Source of the DNA: Streptomyces halobius
GTDB lineage: Bacteria; Actinomycetota; Actinomycetes; Streptomycetales; Streptomycetaceae
Length of the DNA: 64,000 nucleotides
Direction of reading: 5' to 3'
Assembly: GCF_023277745.1 (NCBI RefSeq)
Contig: NZ_CP086322.1
Coordinates: 434,001 to 498,000, forward strand
The notes under the pieces were generated by a model. That model searched no databases. It had not been told where the DNA came from and saw only the letters and a list, made by a program, of their open reading frames with translations. This document shows, one piece after another, positions 31,448 to 40,706 of the stretch; position 1 is the stretch's first letter; every line of letters starts with the position of its first letter. A program made the position numbers and the translations under genes.

Positions 31448-33163
31448 ATGGCTGAGGTTGCGGCGGCGGATCGGCCCGTATCACAAAAGGATCGGTCGCG
31501 ACCCGGACGAGTCCTCCTGAGGTGGCTCACTACGACCGATCACAAAGTAATCGGCAACCTGTATTTGGTCACTGCATTCGGCTTCTTCCTGCTTGCCGGA
31601 GTGTTGGCCATGCTGATGCGGGCGGAGCTGGCCCGGCCTGGCACTCAGCTGTTCTCGAACGAGCAGTACAATCAGCTTTTCACCATTCACGGCACCATTA
31701 TGATGCTGCTTTTTGCGACTCCTATGTTCGCGGGCTTCGCGAATGCGGTGATGCCGCTTCAGATTGGCTCCCCGGATGTCGCATTTCCGCGCCTCAATGC
31801 CTTTACTTACTGGGTCTTTCTGCTGGGCGGCCTCATGGTGGTGTCGGGCTTTATCATTCCCGGCGGGGCGGCCTCGTTCGGCTGGTTCGCCTATGCGCCC
31901 CTCAACGGGGCGGTGTTCTCGCCGGGAAAAGGCGGAGACCTGTGGACCATGGGGCTTGCCGTGGCGGGTCTGAGCACGATTTTGGGATCGGTTAATTTCA
32001 TTACCACGATCGTGTGCCTACGGGCCCCCGGCATGACGATGTTTCGCATGCCGATCTTCACCTGGAATATCCTGTTCACTTCCATTCTTGCCCTACTGGC
32101 GTTCCCTGTGCTCACCGCCGCGCTACTCGCCCTGGAGGCGGACCGAAAGTTCGGCTCGCATATCTTTGACCCCGCGAACGGGGGCGCGTTGCTGTGGCAG
32201 CACCTGTTCTGGTTCTTCGGCCATCCGGAGGTGTACATCGTGGCTCTACCATTTTTTGGAGTGATTACAGAAATCATTCCGGTCTTCAGCCGTAAACCGA
32301 TCTTCGGATACGTCGGAATGGTCGGCGCCACGATTGCCATCACCATGCTTTCCGCCAGCGTGTGGGCCCATCATATGTTTGCAACCGGAGGTGCTCTTTT
32401 GCCGTTCTTCGCGGCGCTTTCCTTCCTCATCGCGGTTCCGACCGGTGTGAAGTTCTTCAACTGGATCGGCACCATGTGGCATGGCAGCCTCTCCTTCGAG
32501 ACCCCGATGCTGTGGAGTGTGGGGTTCCTCGTCTCCTTTCTGCTGGGCGGACTCAGTGGAGTGCTGATCGCCTCCCCGCCCTTGGATTTCCATGTAACGG
32601 ACTCTTACTTCATCGTTGCGCATTTGCACTATGTGTTGTTCGGCACCGTCGTCTTTGCGATGTTCGGTGGATTCTATTTCTGGTGGCCCAAGTGGACCGG
32701 AAAAATGCTGGACGAAAGGCTTGGAAAGATCCATTTTTGGACGTTGTTCATCGGTTTCCAGGGAACCTTTTTGGTGCAGCACTGGCTCGGCGAGATCGGC
32801 ATGCCGCGCCGATACGCCGACTATCTGGCCGCAGATGGATTCACCCTCTTGAATACGGTGTCTTCGGTGAGTTCCTTTCTGCTGGGTGCCTCTACGCTGC
32901 CCTTCTTGTACAACGTTTGGCGCACCGCCCGCTACGCGCCGAAAGTACACGTGGACGACCCCTGGGGTTTCGGTCGGTCTTTGGAGTGGGCGACTTCTTG
33001 CCCACCGCCCCTCCACAACTTCTATACATTGCCGCGTGTCCGCTCCGACTCACCCACGTTCGACCTGCATCATCCAGAGGTGGTTGCCGGCGTCCCGGCG
33101 TACAGCCCCGTTTCCGACTCGGAGAAAAGCGACACACCCACCCCCGACACAATGGGCGAATAG
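31448..33163 (+). CDS. ctaD: cytochrome c oxidase subunit I (second copy type)
   Basis: The 571-residue haem-copper oxidase subunit has twelve membrane helices and all metal ligands: haem a His in [10 protein letters not shown], the CuB cross-linked His-Tyr in [14 protein letters not shown], the CuB pair in [11 protein letters not shown], and haem ligands in [12 protein letters not shown]. It is an A-type aa3 catalytic subunit. AGGGG precedes ATG 31448. Third codon positions use more A/T (ATT, TTT, GGA) than neighbouring genes. ctaF follows after 3 bp; ctaC and ctaE are not in the window, so it must borrow them or act as an alternative subunit. Streptomyces genomes often hold such a duplicate ctaD-ctaF-qcrB set. 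Confidence 0.92.
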   Translation: MAEVAAADRPVSQKDRSRPGRVLLRWLTTTDHKVIGNLYLVTAFGFFLLAGVLAMLMRAELARPGTQLFSNEQYNQLFTIHGTIMMLLFATPMFAGFANAVMPLQIGSPDVAFPRLNAFTYWVFLLGGLMVVSGFIIPGGAASFGWFAYAPLNGAVFSPGKGGDLWTMGLAVAGLSTILGSVNFITTIVCLRAPGMTMFRMPIFTWNILFTSILALLAFPVLTAALLALEADRKFGSHIFDPANGGALLWQHLFWFFGHPEVYIVALPFFGVITEIIPVFSRKPIFGYVGMVGATIAITMLSASVWAHHMFATGGALLPFFAALSFLIAVPTGVKFFNWIGTMWHGSLSFETPMLWSVGFLVSFLLGGLSGVLIASPPLDFHVTDSYFIVAHLHYVLFGTVVFAMFGGFYFWWPKWTGKMLDERLGKIHFWTLFIGFQGTFLVQHWLGEIGMPRRYADYLAADGFTLLNTVSSVSSFLLGASTLPFLYNVWRTARYAPKVHVDDPWGFGRSLEWATSCPPPLHNFYTLPRVRSDSPTFDLHHPEVVAGVPAYSPVSDSEKSDTPTPDTMGE

Positions 33164-33166
33164 CAC

Positions 33167-33559
33167 GTGAAGATTGAAACCTATCTCTTCGGCGGCGTCG
33201 CACTGTTCTTCGCCGTAACCGCCCTCGGCTACGCGTGGTGGTCCGAACTGGAACCGGTCGGCACCGCCGCGCTCATCGTGTCCTTCCTCATGTCGGCCCT
33301 CATCTTTGTCTATTTCGGCGTGCAACGGCACAAGCACGGTTCCCGTCCGGAAGACCACAAGACTGCCGAGATCCAGCAGCGGTCGGGTCCGGTCGACTTT
33401 TTTCCGCCACGCAGCATCTATCCGTTTCTGACCGCGCTCGGATACTCCGTCGGAGCCCTCGGCGTCGTATTCGGCGCGTGGCTCTTTCTGATCGGTGTGG
33501 GCCTGGTGGCCGGTAGTATCTTCGGCTTCGTCTTCCAGTACGCGGAACGCGAAAGCTGA
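33167..33559 (+). CDS. ctaF: cytochrome c oxidase subunit IV, actinobacterial type
   Basis: The 130-residue protein has two N-terminal helices (ETYLFGGVALFFAVTALGYA; GTAALIVSFLMSALIFVYFG) and two near the C-terminus (FLTALGYSVGALGVVFGAWL onward), the CtaF layout. It is an accessory subunit of the actinobacterial bc1-aa3 supercomplex. The GTG start lies 3 bp after the ctaD stop, so it is coupled to ctaD. Its stop is 2 bp from the convergent qcrB stop. Confidence 0.88.
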   Translation: MKIETYLFGGVALFFAVTALGYAWWSELEPVGTAALIVSFLMSALIFVYFGVQRHKHGSRPEDHKTAEIQQRSGPVDFFPPRSIYPFLTALGYSVGALGVVFGAWLFLIGVGLVAGSIFGFVFQYAERES

Positions 33560-33561
33560 GG

Positions 33562-35154
33562 CTACTCCTGCTGTTCTTGCACGAAGGGCAACTCCACCTG
33601 GTCACGGTAGTACCAGCGACTCAATGACAGCTGCAATCGTCGGCGCCACGAAAGGGTTCCGACAGGTTCCTCGCGCGGTTTGAGGGGAAGCTGCGTCTTG
33701 CGAGCAAGCAGCGTATAACGCTCCGGGGCCGGCAGCGGGCGTCGCCCCTCACTCAGATCGCCATAAACGGACTGCTGGACATCACCAGTTTCATCCCCTT
33801 CGACCAAGCGATCCCGGTCACGGTGCTGCAAGGCCAGGCAAAGCCACTTGGTGACCATGAAAGCCAACGGTGGGAGCACCACCACTGCCACCCGCAGTAC
33901 CCAGGTCAGAGTGTTGAGCGACAAATCGAAGACGAAGGCGATGACATCATTCCCACCGGCCAGAAGCAGCACTGCGTAAAAAGAGATGGCCGCAACGCCA
34001 AGACCGGTACGCGTGTGCTGCTCACGCGGTCGGTCGCACAGATGCAGTTCACCGCGGTCAGCGGTTACCCATCTCTCGAAGAATGGATACGCGTACAACA
34101 CGGCGAAGAGGAGACCCGGAAGAACGACAGCGGGAATGAAGACGTTCCACATGATGGTGTGCCCCCACAGGTTCGTTTCCCAGGGAGGCATAAGACGCAG
34201 TGCGCCTTCGAGGAAACCCACGTACCAGTCGGGTTGGGCATTGGTGGATACCTGATCGGCGTGGTACGGGCCGTAGTTCCACACTGGGTTGATCTGGCCG
34301 AGCGCACCGAGGATGGCGAAGACGGCGGTAACGATGAAGAAGAGTCCGGTGGACTTGGCGAGCCATTGCGGGACCATCGGCTGCCCCATCACATTCTTGT
34401 TTGTTCTGCCGGGACCTCGCCACTGCGTATGTTTGAGATGTACTACCAGAATGAGATGGAGAGTCACAAGCGCGATCAGGATTCCGGGCACGAGCAGAAT
34501 GTGTAGAACATAGAGGCGCGGGATGATTTCGTGACCGGGAAACTCACCACCGAAGGCGAAGAACGAGAGGTATGTTCCCACGATAGGAATGGATCCCATG
34601 ATGGTGTTCGCGGTGCGCAGTCCGGTGCCGGAAAGCAGATCGTCCGGCAGTGAGTATCCGCAGAACCCTTCCAGCAAGGCCAGGAGGAAGAGCGTCACAC
34701 CGATTGCCCAGTTCCCCTCGCGGGGGCGTCGGAAGGCCCCCGTGAAGAAAATGCGCAGCATGTGCATCCCGATGGCGGCCACGAACGTGAGCGCCGCCCA
34801 GTGGTGGATCTGCCTGATGAAAAGTCCGCCGCGTACGTCGACGCTGATCGCTAGGGTGGAAGCGTACGCTGCTGTCATCCGGGTGCCGCGCAAGGGAGCG
34901 TAAGATCCGTCGTACGTGCTCTCACTCATGCCCGGGTCGAAGAACAGGGTCAAGAAGACGCCGGTGAGCACCAGCACGATAAGGCTGTGAAGCGCCAACT
35001 CGCCCAACAGAAAGGCCCAGTGGTCGGGAAATGCCTTGCGCAGGAGTTTGCCGGCCGAGGCTGCCGGCAGTCTATCGTCCAGCCGGTGGAAGCTTCTCTC
35101 GGTGGCGCGACGCAGCCGGCCGCTGAATCGTTGTGCGTCCTTCCCGAAGAACAT
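33562..35154 (-). CDS. qcrB: cytochrome bc1 complex cytochrome b subunit
   Basis: The 530-residue membrane protein carries bis-histidine haem ligands on two helices (QIHHWAALTFVAAIGMHMLR and VLHILLVPGILIALVTLHLI), the Qo-site region after the third helix, and the C-terminal half of actinobacterial QcrB with its long cytosolic tail. ATG 35154 has GAGGGGAG upstream. It is convergent with ctaF with only 2 bp between stops. No qcrA or qcrC is nearby, so this is an alternative cytochrome b for a bc1 complex encoded elsewhere. Codon use resembles ctaD, so the three genes probably moved together. Confidence 0.9.
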   Translation of the reverse strand: MFFGKDAQRFSGRLRRATERSFHRLDDRLPAASAGKLLRKAFPDHWAFLLGELALHSLIVLVLTGVFLTLFFDPGMSESTYDGSYAPLRGTRMTAAYASTLAISVDVRGGLFIRQIHHWAALTFVAAIGMHMLRIFFTGAFRRPREGNWAIGVTLFLLALLEGFCGYSLPDDLLSGTGLRTANTIMGSIPIVGTYLSFFAFGGEFPGHEIIPRLYVLHILLVPGILIALVTLHLILVVHLKHTQWRGPGRTNKNVMGQPMVPQWLAKSTGLFFIVTAVFAILGALGQINPVWNYGPYHADQVSTNAQPDWYVGFLEGALRLMPPWETNLWGHTIMWNVFIPAVVLPGLLFAVLYAYPFFERWVTADRGELHLCDRPREQHTRTGLGVAAISFYAVLLLAGGNDVIAFVFDLSLNTLTWVLRVAVVVLPPLAFMVTKWLCLALQHRDRDRLVEGDETGDVQQSVYGDLSEGRRPLPAPERYTLLARKTQLPLKPREEPVGTLSWRRRLQLSLSRWYYRDQVELPFVQEQQE

Positions 35155-35396
35155 GAACCGTGCTCCCCTCAAGCCGCCAGTGCCACAGTCGGCTTCGCCA
35201 TATCTTCACGTGTTCCATGCCGCGCGGTGTCGGTACCTGTGTTCGTTTCTGAAGTGGTCATGGGTAACCGAGGTTTCCTGACGTACGGTGAGCCACTCGA
35301 AGGATTTCATGCCAGATAGCTGCCGTCATCAGTGAACCGCGGGATGTCCGCTCATCAGCGTACGAGAAGCGAAGAGAACGAAGCCCCTGGAGGCGA

Positions 35397-35843
35397 ATGG
35401 CCCATGGGAACACCCCACGCGCCGCCGTCAGCTGGTTGTACAGCATCCTTCAATTGCACGGAGTCCACTCAGATTTCGCATCGTTACCCAGCATTTGGCT
35501 ATATCTCCTCCAGTCGATTACCTTTTCGAAGGAGGCAGAATTGGAAGAAAGCGTGCGAGCTGGTGAGATGCAATGGCTTCTCGGCCAGTTCGACGATTCC
35601 GTCTCGCCGATTGCCTCCCCTGCCCGGCGCGTTGATGTAGGCATGCCACCTGGATACTCGATGGCCCGGCTGGGGCGGAACTGCGCCACGCCGCATGCGG
35701 ACAGGTCGGCAAAACAGGGAGTGGCTACTCCGGACGCGAATATCACCCAGAATGAGGAGTACCTCGCCCTCATCCACCACCTCTTGTCCCGTCCCCGTGA
35801 GGCAGTCCTCGCAGTCGGCATCATTCTGGCGCCGGCACGCTGA
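35397..35843 (+). CDS. possible hypothetical protein with a TTA codon
   Basis: A 148-residue frame (MAHGNTPRAAVSWLYSILQL... LLSRPREAVLAVGIILAPAR) with mixed composition, no known domain and no good ribosome site. Codon 30 is TTA, which would place translation under bldA control if real. Third-position bias is weaker than in neighbouring genes, so it may be non-coding. Otherwise the 800 bp between qcrB and the transposase remnant hold nothing recognisable. Confidence 0.22.
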   Translation: MAHGNTPRAAVSWLYSILQLHGVHSDFASLPSIWLYLLQSITFSKEAELEESVRAGEMQWLLGQFDDSVSPIASPARRVDVGMPPGYSMARLGRNCATPHADRSAKQGVATPDANITQNEEYLALIHHLLSRPREAVLAVGIILAPAR

Positions 35844-36039
35844 CTGGCCAGGTATTACAGCTGCGCTCCGCCCAGAGCAGACCTCATTCGTTCGGAGCAG
35901 CGGAAAACGCCTCACGTTCGCGTGCGTCCGATGATGAGCGGTACCCGGTGAAAAGCCCGGACGCTATGCCGAGCGAGCAGGTCTGGTGACACCTGAACCT
36001 GCCGGCGACAGGGTGAGGCGCGGGGCCCGTGGCGCCGGG

Positions 36040-36840
36040 ACGGCCGGGGCCGTAGGGGAGTGCAGGACGTAGTTCCAGTCGCCGTGGAAGGCATGCCGGG
36101 TCAGGGGCAGCGCCGCCATCTCCGCATCCGCGATGGTGCCCCCGATCGGGTAGGAAGTCGTGAATGTGCACCGGCACCGGGTCCCCCGCAGACCGCCAGG
36201 GGGTGCGGCCGTGGTTCTTGAACTCACCCACGAGTTCCTTCTTCTTGGTGTCCACGCTGATCACCGGCACACCCGGTTGTCCCGGTGTCCCGGTGTCCCG
36301 GTGTGCGCGGGCCTGCGCGTTGAGATAGCGGAACTGGGCGTCGCGGTCTGCGTGCCGGCCGTGCTCCAGCGTCTTGGCGTCGGCCTGCAGACTGAAGCCT
36401 TCCTCCCGCAGCAGACTCGCGACGGTATCGGTGCTGGCCTTGTGCCCGGCCCGGGTCGGCTCCTGGGCCAGGGTGCGGGTCGACTTCCCGTCCACCGCAG
36501 CGGGGACATCGGATCGCCCCGCTCGTCCGGTTCGACCAGCGCCAGCAGCGCGGGCCGCAGCCCCGGATCGATATCCGCAGCCCGCTTGCGGACCCCGTCT
36601 GGGCCCCGTACCCGTCCCAGCGGCGCCTCGCCGGCCTCCAGCTCGAACACACCCTTGCGAACCGTGGTCTCGCTCACCGCCGCGGCCCGGGCGACGGCCC
36701 GGATGCCACCATGGCCCGCACCCGGGCCTCCGCGGCCATCAGCAACCGCCGCTGTCGCTCGTCCGGATGCGGGAACAACACCGCGAACTTCACAGCGAGT
36801 TGGCCACAGGCCCCGTCCGGGATGCGCATACCACACCAAC
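36040..36840 (-). mobile_element. ISAzo13-type transposase, frameshifted and internally deleted
   Basis: On the minus strand VLFPHPDERQRRLLMAAEAR (one frame) continues as GHGGIRAVARAAAVSETTVR and LLALVEPDERGDPMSPLRW (second frame), then GKSTRTLAQEPTRAGHKAST to VISVDTKKKELVGEFKNHGR and VHIHDF (third). At about 36150-36160 it jumps to YPIGGTIADAEMAALPLTRH and AFHGDWNYVLH, the end of the family. The roughly 150 central residues with most of the DDE catalytic core are missing. Terminal inverted repeats were not identified. It is inactive. Confidence 0.8.
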
Positions 36841-37255
36841 GAGCTCCAGAACGGGAAGCAACACCTTGTTTCCCTCCAAGCCCTTGGACAGTCGGCCGCG
36901 GGCCCGCTCGTCGGACCGGGCGAGGAGACGGCGGCACGGCCACCGAGGCGTACGACGCGCATCCGTGCCCCGAACGACGGCCAGCACAGGCGCCCGATGC
37001 GCGTCCCTGCCCCGAACGGTGGCCAGCACAGGCGCCGCCTCGGGATGCCGTCTCGCGGCGGGTGCGGCGGGCGCCGGAACCGGTCACGCCGTGATCGGCG
37101 TAGTAGCAGGTGCGTGCCAGGTGCCGGGCGGGAGTGACGGTGCCGGATGCGGCGCAAGCAGCGTATTCGGGGGCCGACTTGAGGCACCGGACGCGGCTAC
37201 AGTGAGGCGGGTTGGGGGCGGCACGGTCGCACGGCTCGGGTGAGGGAGGGCTGCG
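36841..37255. other. upstream region of the NACHT gene
   Basis: Apart from the 42-bp tandem repeat this 415-bp region contains no gene. It should hold the promoter of the NACHT gene; no clear -10/-35 was found. Confidence 0.4.
36954..37036. repeat. two tandem copies of a 41-42 bp unit
   Basis: The unit running from GACGCGC at 36954 to GGCGCC at 36994 recurs at 36996-37036 with few differences; both contain GGCCAGCACAGGCGCC. It lies between the transposase remnant and the NACHT gene, upstream of its promoter. Confidence 0.6.
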
Positions 37256-40200
37256 GTGGACGGCGGCACGGTGGGGCTGCGGATCGCATCGGCGGTGGTC
37301 GTACCGCTGCTCAGGCGTCTGCTGCTGCCGCCCGCGCGGGTGCCGGGGGCGGAGTTCGGCGACCGTCCGATTCCCCTCCGGCGGCTGCTGTCCTTCGCCA
37401 GGGAACACCGCACCCTCACCGAGGACGATCTGCACATTCTCGCCCGCGAGCTGGTCCGCCGCGCCGTACGGGCCGCCGGGCCGCACGATCCGCCGGTCGG
37501 CGCCGATGAGCACGACGCCGTCGGACAGGCGCTGACCCGCACCCTGCACGCTCTCGGCGATCTCGACATGGACGATGTGCACGCCTTCGCGCTCGGCCCC
37601 GAGCGGCTGGCCGCGGCGCTGTCCGGGAGCGCGGGCCCTGACACCCGACGGCTGCTCAGCGATGACGCCGCACGCTTCCACGACCGGCTCCTGGAGACGG
37701 CCTGCGTTCATCTCGTGCGCTTCTTCAGCCAGCAGCCGGGGTTCGCGGCCCGCGCCCAGATCGAGCAGAGCCGCGAAATCCGGGAGCAGAGCGAGAAGCT
37801 GGACGTGATGCTGCAGCGGCTGCCGGACAGCTCCCTCCGGGACGCGCGGTTCGAGGAGGAGTACGCCCGCTACGTCGTCGAGTGCCACGGCAGGCTCACG
37901 ATCTACGGTGTCGATCTGCGGGAACCGGACGGCCAGGACTGGCCGTTGGAGACCGCGTATCTGAGCCTGGAGGCCATGCCGTACCGCGGTGGGGCCGATC
38001 CGGTGCCGGTGGTGAACGGCGAGCCGGGCGCCGACCGGGACACCGAGGCCGAGCGGGCCGCGGGCCCGGCCGAGGCGGTCCTCGCCAGCCACGACCGGGT
38101 GCTCCTGCGCGGGGTGGCGGGCACCGGCAAGACGACCCTGGTGCAGTGGCTGGCGCTGACCACGGCGCAGCAGGACCGGGTGCCCGGTGGCCTGTCGCAG
38201 CTGCTCGGGCGCGTCCCCTTCGTCCTGCCGTTGCGCACGTTGGCGCGCAAGGACGCCGAACTGCCGATGCCCGAGGACTTCCTGCGCTGGATCGGCTGTC
38301 CGCTGGTGGGCACCCAGCCCGACGGCTGGGCGGCGCGGGTGCTGCAGCACGGGCGCGGTGTGCTGCTGTTCGACGGGGCGGACGAGATCCCGAAGGACGA
38401 CCGGATCCGCGTCCGGGCCTGGCTCAGGAAGCTGATGGCCGTCTTCCCCGGCAACCTGTGGCTGCTCACCACCCGTCCCTCGGCGCTGGAGCGGGGCTGG
38501 CTGGGGCGCGAGGGCTTCCAGGAGTTCACGCTCGCCGCGATGCGGCCGTCCGACATGAAGCGGTTCATCCGGCGCTGGCACACGGCGGCGGGCGCTTCGG
38601 AAGAGCTCGGCGAGTCACTGACGCTGTCGCTGCGCAGCAGCCCCGAGTTGAGCCGTCTGGCGACCAATCCGCTGATGTGCGGGCTGATCTGCGCCCTGCA
38701 CCGGGAGCGCCGTGGTTTTCTGCCCCAGGGCCGTGCCTCCCTGTACGAGGCGGCGCTCTCCATGCTGCTGGAACGCCGTGATCTGGAGCGCGAGGTGTAC
38801 GGCCGCGGCCGCAGGCCGGAGCTGGACGAGAAGGCGGCCACGGAGCCACTGCAGAGGCTGGCGTACTGGCTGATCCGCAATGAGCGCACACAACTGGACT
38901 GGCCGGACGCGGTGGACGTGGTGCGCCGGCTGCAGCCGTCGGTGCCCCGCCTCGCCGAGGTCGGGACGGCGGAGGAGGCACTGCAACTCCTCCTGGAGCG
39001 GTCCGGCCTGCTGCGCGAACCGGCCACCGGCGCCGTCAACTTCATCCACCGCACGTTCCAGGATTTCCTCGGCGCCAAGGCGGTGCTGGAGGAGCGCGAT
39101 ATCGGCATGCTGGTGAACAACGCGCATTTGGACCAGTGGGAGGACGTGGTGCAGATGGCCGTCGCCCAGGCCCGCCACCAGGAGCGCGCCGACCTGCTGA
39201 CCCGCCTGCGGGAACGGGGGGACCGGGAGAAGGACGCCGCGGTGCAGGCCAGGCTGCGGCTCCTGGCGCTCGCCTCCCTCGAACAGGCCACCCGCCTGGA
39301 GCCGACGGTGCGCGAGGCCATCGAGGACCGGGCCGCGCGGATGCTGCCGCCGCGCAGCCTGCGCGAGGCCAGGTCACTGGCGCGTACGGGGCCCCTGCTG
39401 CTCGGTCTGCTGCCCGCGGCGAAGGATCTGACGGGCGACGAGGAGCTGGCCACCGTCCATGCGATCTGCCAGATCGGCGGGGACGCCGCCATCCCCCGGC
39501 TCCGGGAGTTCCTGCGCACCCACCAGCCCGCCGTGCGCGCTCAGCTCCTCGACCACTGGGACCGGTTCGACACGGAGGGGTACGCCGAGGAGATTGTGCG
39601 CCCTCTCCTCGCGGCGGCGCCCGACGAGGCGGTCACGGTGCGCTCGCGGGCCGAGCTGCACGCCCTGCGCTCCATGTCCGGGTACCAACGCGTGGGTCTT
39701 CACGGCGATTTCAGCCCGGAGGAGATCCGTACCTCGCTCGATCCGCGCCGGCTGCGTGAGCTGCGGCTGCGCAACACCCTGCAGCTGGAGGATCTCGATC
39801 TGCTCGCCGCCTTCCCCGAGCTGGAAACGCTCGTCCTGGAAGGATGCCGGAACGTCAAGGATCCGACGCCCCTGACCAGGCTGCCGCGCCTGGAACGGCT
39901 GGAACTGCGGGATCTCCCCCGGTTCGAGCCGCTGCTGAAGCTGGCGGACTGCCCGCGGCTGGAGGGGCTGCTCGTCGGGCCGGAGGTGCCCTGGCGTGGA
40001 CTGCCCGACCTGCCCCGCGCCGCCGAGCTGCGGCTGCTGTCCCTGCCGCCGGCGGCGGCGCAGCTCGCGGGCGTCGTGGCGTGCCGGGGCCTTGAGCAGC
40101 TGCGACTGCAGGACGCGAGCGAGCGCCTGACGCCGGACGAATGGGGGTCGCTGATCGGCGAGTTGCCGAATCTGCGCACACTGACCCTCTCCCCTCAGCA

Positions 40201-40477
40201 ACTGAGCATGCTGCTGTTCGCCCCGCGCACCCAGATCCCTCAGGTCACCCACCTGGATGTGCGGGCCAGGGCCGGTTCCCCGGTGCCGTTGCGCCGGATC
40301 GCCCTGCGCCTGCCGGGACTTGAGGAGATCCGTCTCTCACAGGTCGCGGAGCTCGATCTGGCTTCCCTCGCCGGGCTGCGCCGCCTGCGCCGGGTACGGC
40401 TCGCCTATCCCGGCGAGATCCGCGGGGCGGACGCGCTTCCGGAGAGCGTCGAACTCGACATCTATCCGCACCCCTGA
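37256..40477 (+). CDS. NACHT-domain NTPase with C-terminal leucine-rich repeats (bacterial NLR-like)
   Basis: The 1073-residue protein has an N-terminal helical region (1-275) resembling the NACHT N-terminal helical domains of actinobacteria, then a NACHT STAND NTPase: Walker A GVAGTGKTTL (near 286), Walker B LLFDGADEIPKDD (near 371), sensor-type LLTTRPSAL (near 402) and a winged-helix/helical region ending FIHRTFQDFLGAKAV. Helical repeats follow, then leucine-rich repeats from about 825 to the end (LRELRLRNTLQLEDLDLLAA, LETLVLEGC, LERLELRDLP). This is the architecture of NLR immune receptors, and bacterial NACHT proteins are known phage-defence proteins. The ligand and effector step are unknown; no enzymatic effector domain is visible. 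GTG start with GAGGGAGGG upstream. Two more genes of unusual type follow. Confidence 0.9.
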   Translation: MDGGTVGLRIASAVVVPLLRRLLLPPARVPGAEFGDRPIPLRRLLSFAREHRTLTEDDLHILARELVRRAVRAAGPHDPPVGADEHDAVGQALTRTLHALGDLDMDDVHAFALGPERLAAALSGSAGPDTRRLLSDDAARFHDRLLETACVHLVRFFSQQPGFAARAQIEQSREIREQSEKLDVMLQRLPDSSLRDARFEEEYARYVVECHGRLTIYGVDLREPDGQDWPLETAYLSLEAMPYRGGADPVPVVNGEPGADRDTEAERAAGPAEAVLASHDRVLLRGVAGTGKTTLVQWLALTTAQQDRVPGGLSQLLGRVPFVLPLRTLARKDAELPMPEDFLRWIGCPLVGTQPDGWAARVLQHGRGVLLFDGADEIPKDDRIRVRAWLRKLMAVFPGNLWLLTTRPSALERGWLGREGFQEFTLAAMRPSDMKRFIRRWHTAAGASEELGESLTLSLRSSPELSRLATNPLMCGLICALHRERRGFLPQGRASLYEAALSMLLERRDLEREVYGRGRRPELDEKAATEPLQRLAYWLIRNERTQLDWPDAVDVVRRLQPSVPRLAEVGTAEEALQLLLERSGLLREPATGAVNFIHRTFQDFLGAKAVLEERDIGMLVNNAHLDQWEDVVQMAVAQARHQERADLLTRLRERGDREKDAAVQARLRLLALASLEQATRLEPTVREAIEDRAARMLPPRSLREARSLARTGPLLLGLLPAAKDLTGDEELATVHAICQIGGDAAIPRLREFLRTHQPAVRAQLLDHWDRFDTEGYAEEIVRPLLAAAPDEAVTVRSRAELHALRSMSGYQRVGLHGDFSPEEIRTSLDPRRLRELRLRNTLQLEDLDLLAAFPELETLVLEGCRNVKDPTPLTRLPRLERLELRDLPRFEPLLKLADCPRLEGLLVGPEVPWRGLPDLPRAAELRLLSLPPAAAQLAGVVACRGLEQLRLQDASERLTPDEWGSLIGELPNLRTLTLSPQQLSMLLFAPRTQIPQVTHLDVRARAGSPVPLRRIALRLPGLEEIRLSQVAELDLASLAGLRRLRRVRLAYPGEIRGADALPESVELDIYPHP

Positions 40478-40706
40478 CACCGGACACCACCGGTCCCCGC
40501 CCTCGTACGCTGCGCGTCCCACTGGTCACAACCGCATGACACAGTCCCGGATTCACCTGGCGGGAGATGTGCGGCACCGGTAAGTTCTCCAGCTACAGGT
40601 GTAGTTGGTACGGATGTCAGCGGCTGTGTCTCGGGGGAGCGGTGCCGTCCGCCTCCGAGGCGCGTCTGCCGGTCAGCAACGGACAACGGAGGCGGGACGC
40701 AGCCAG

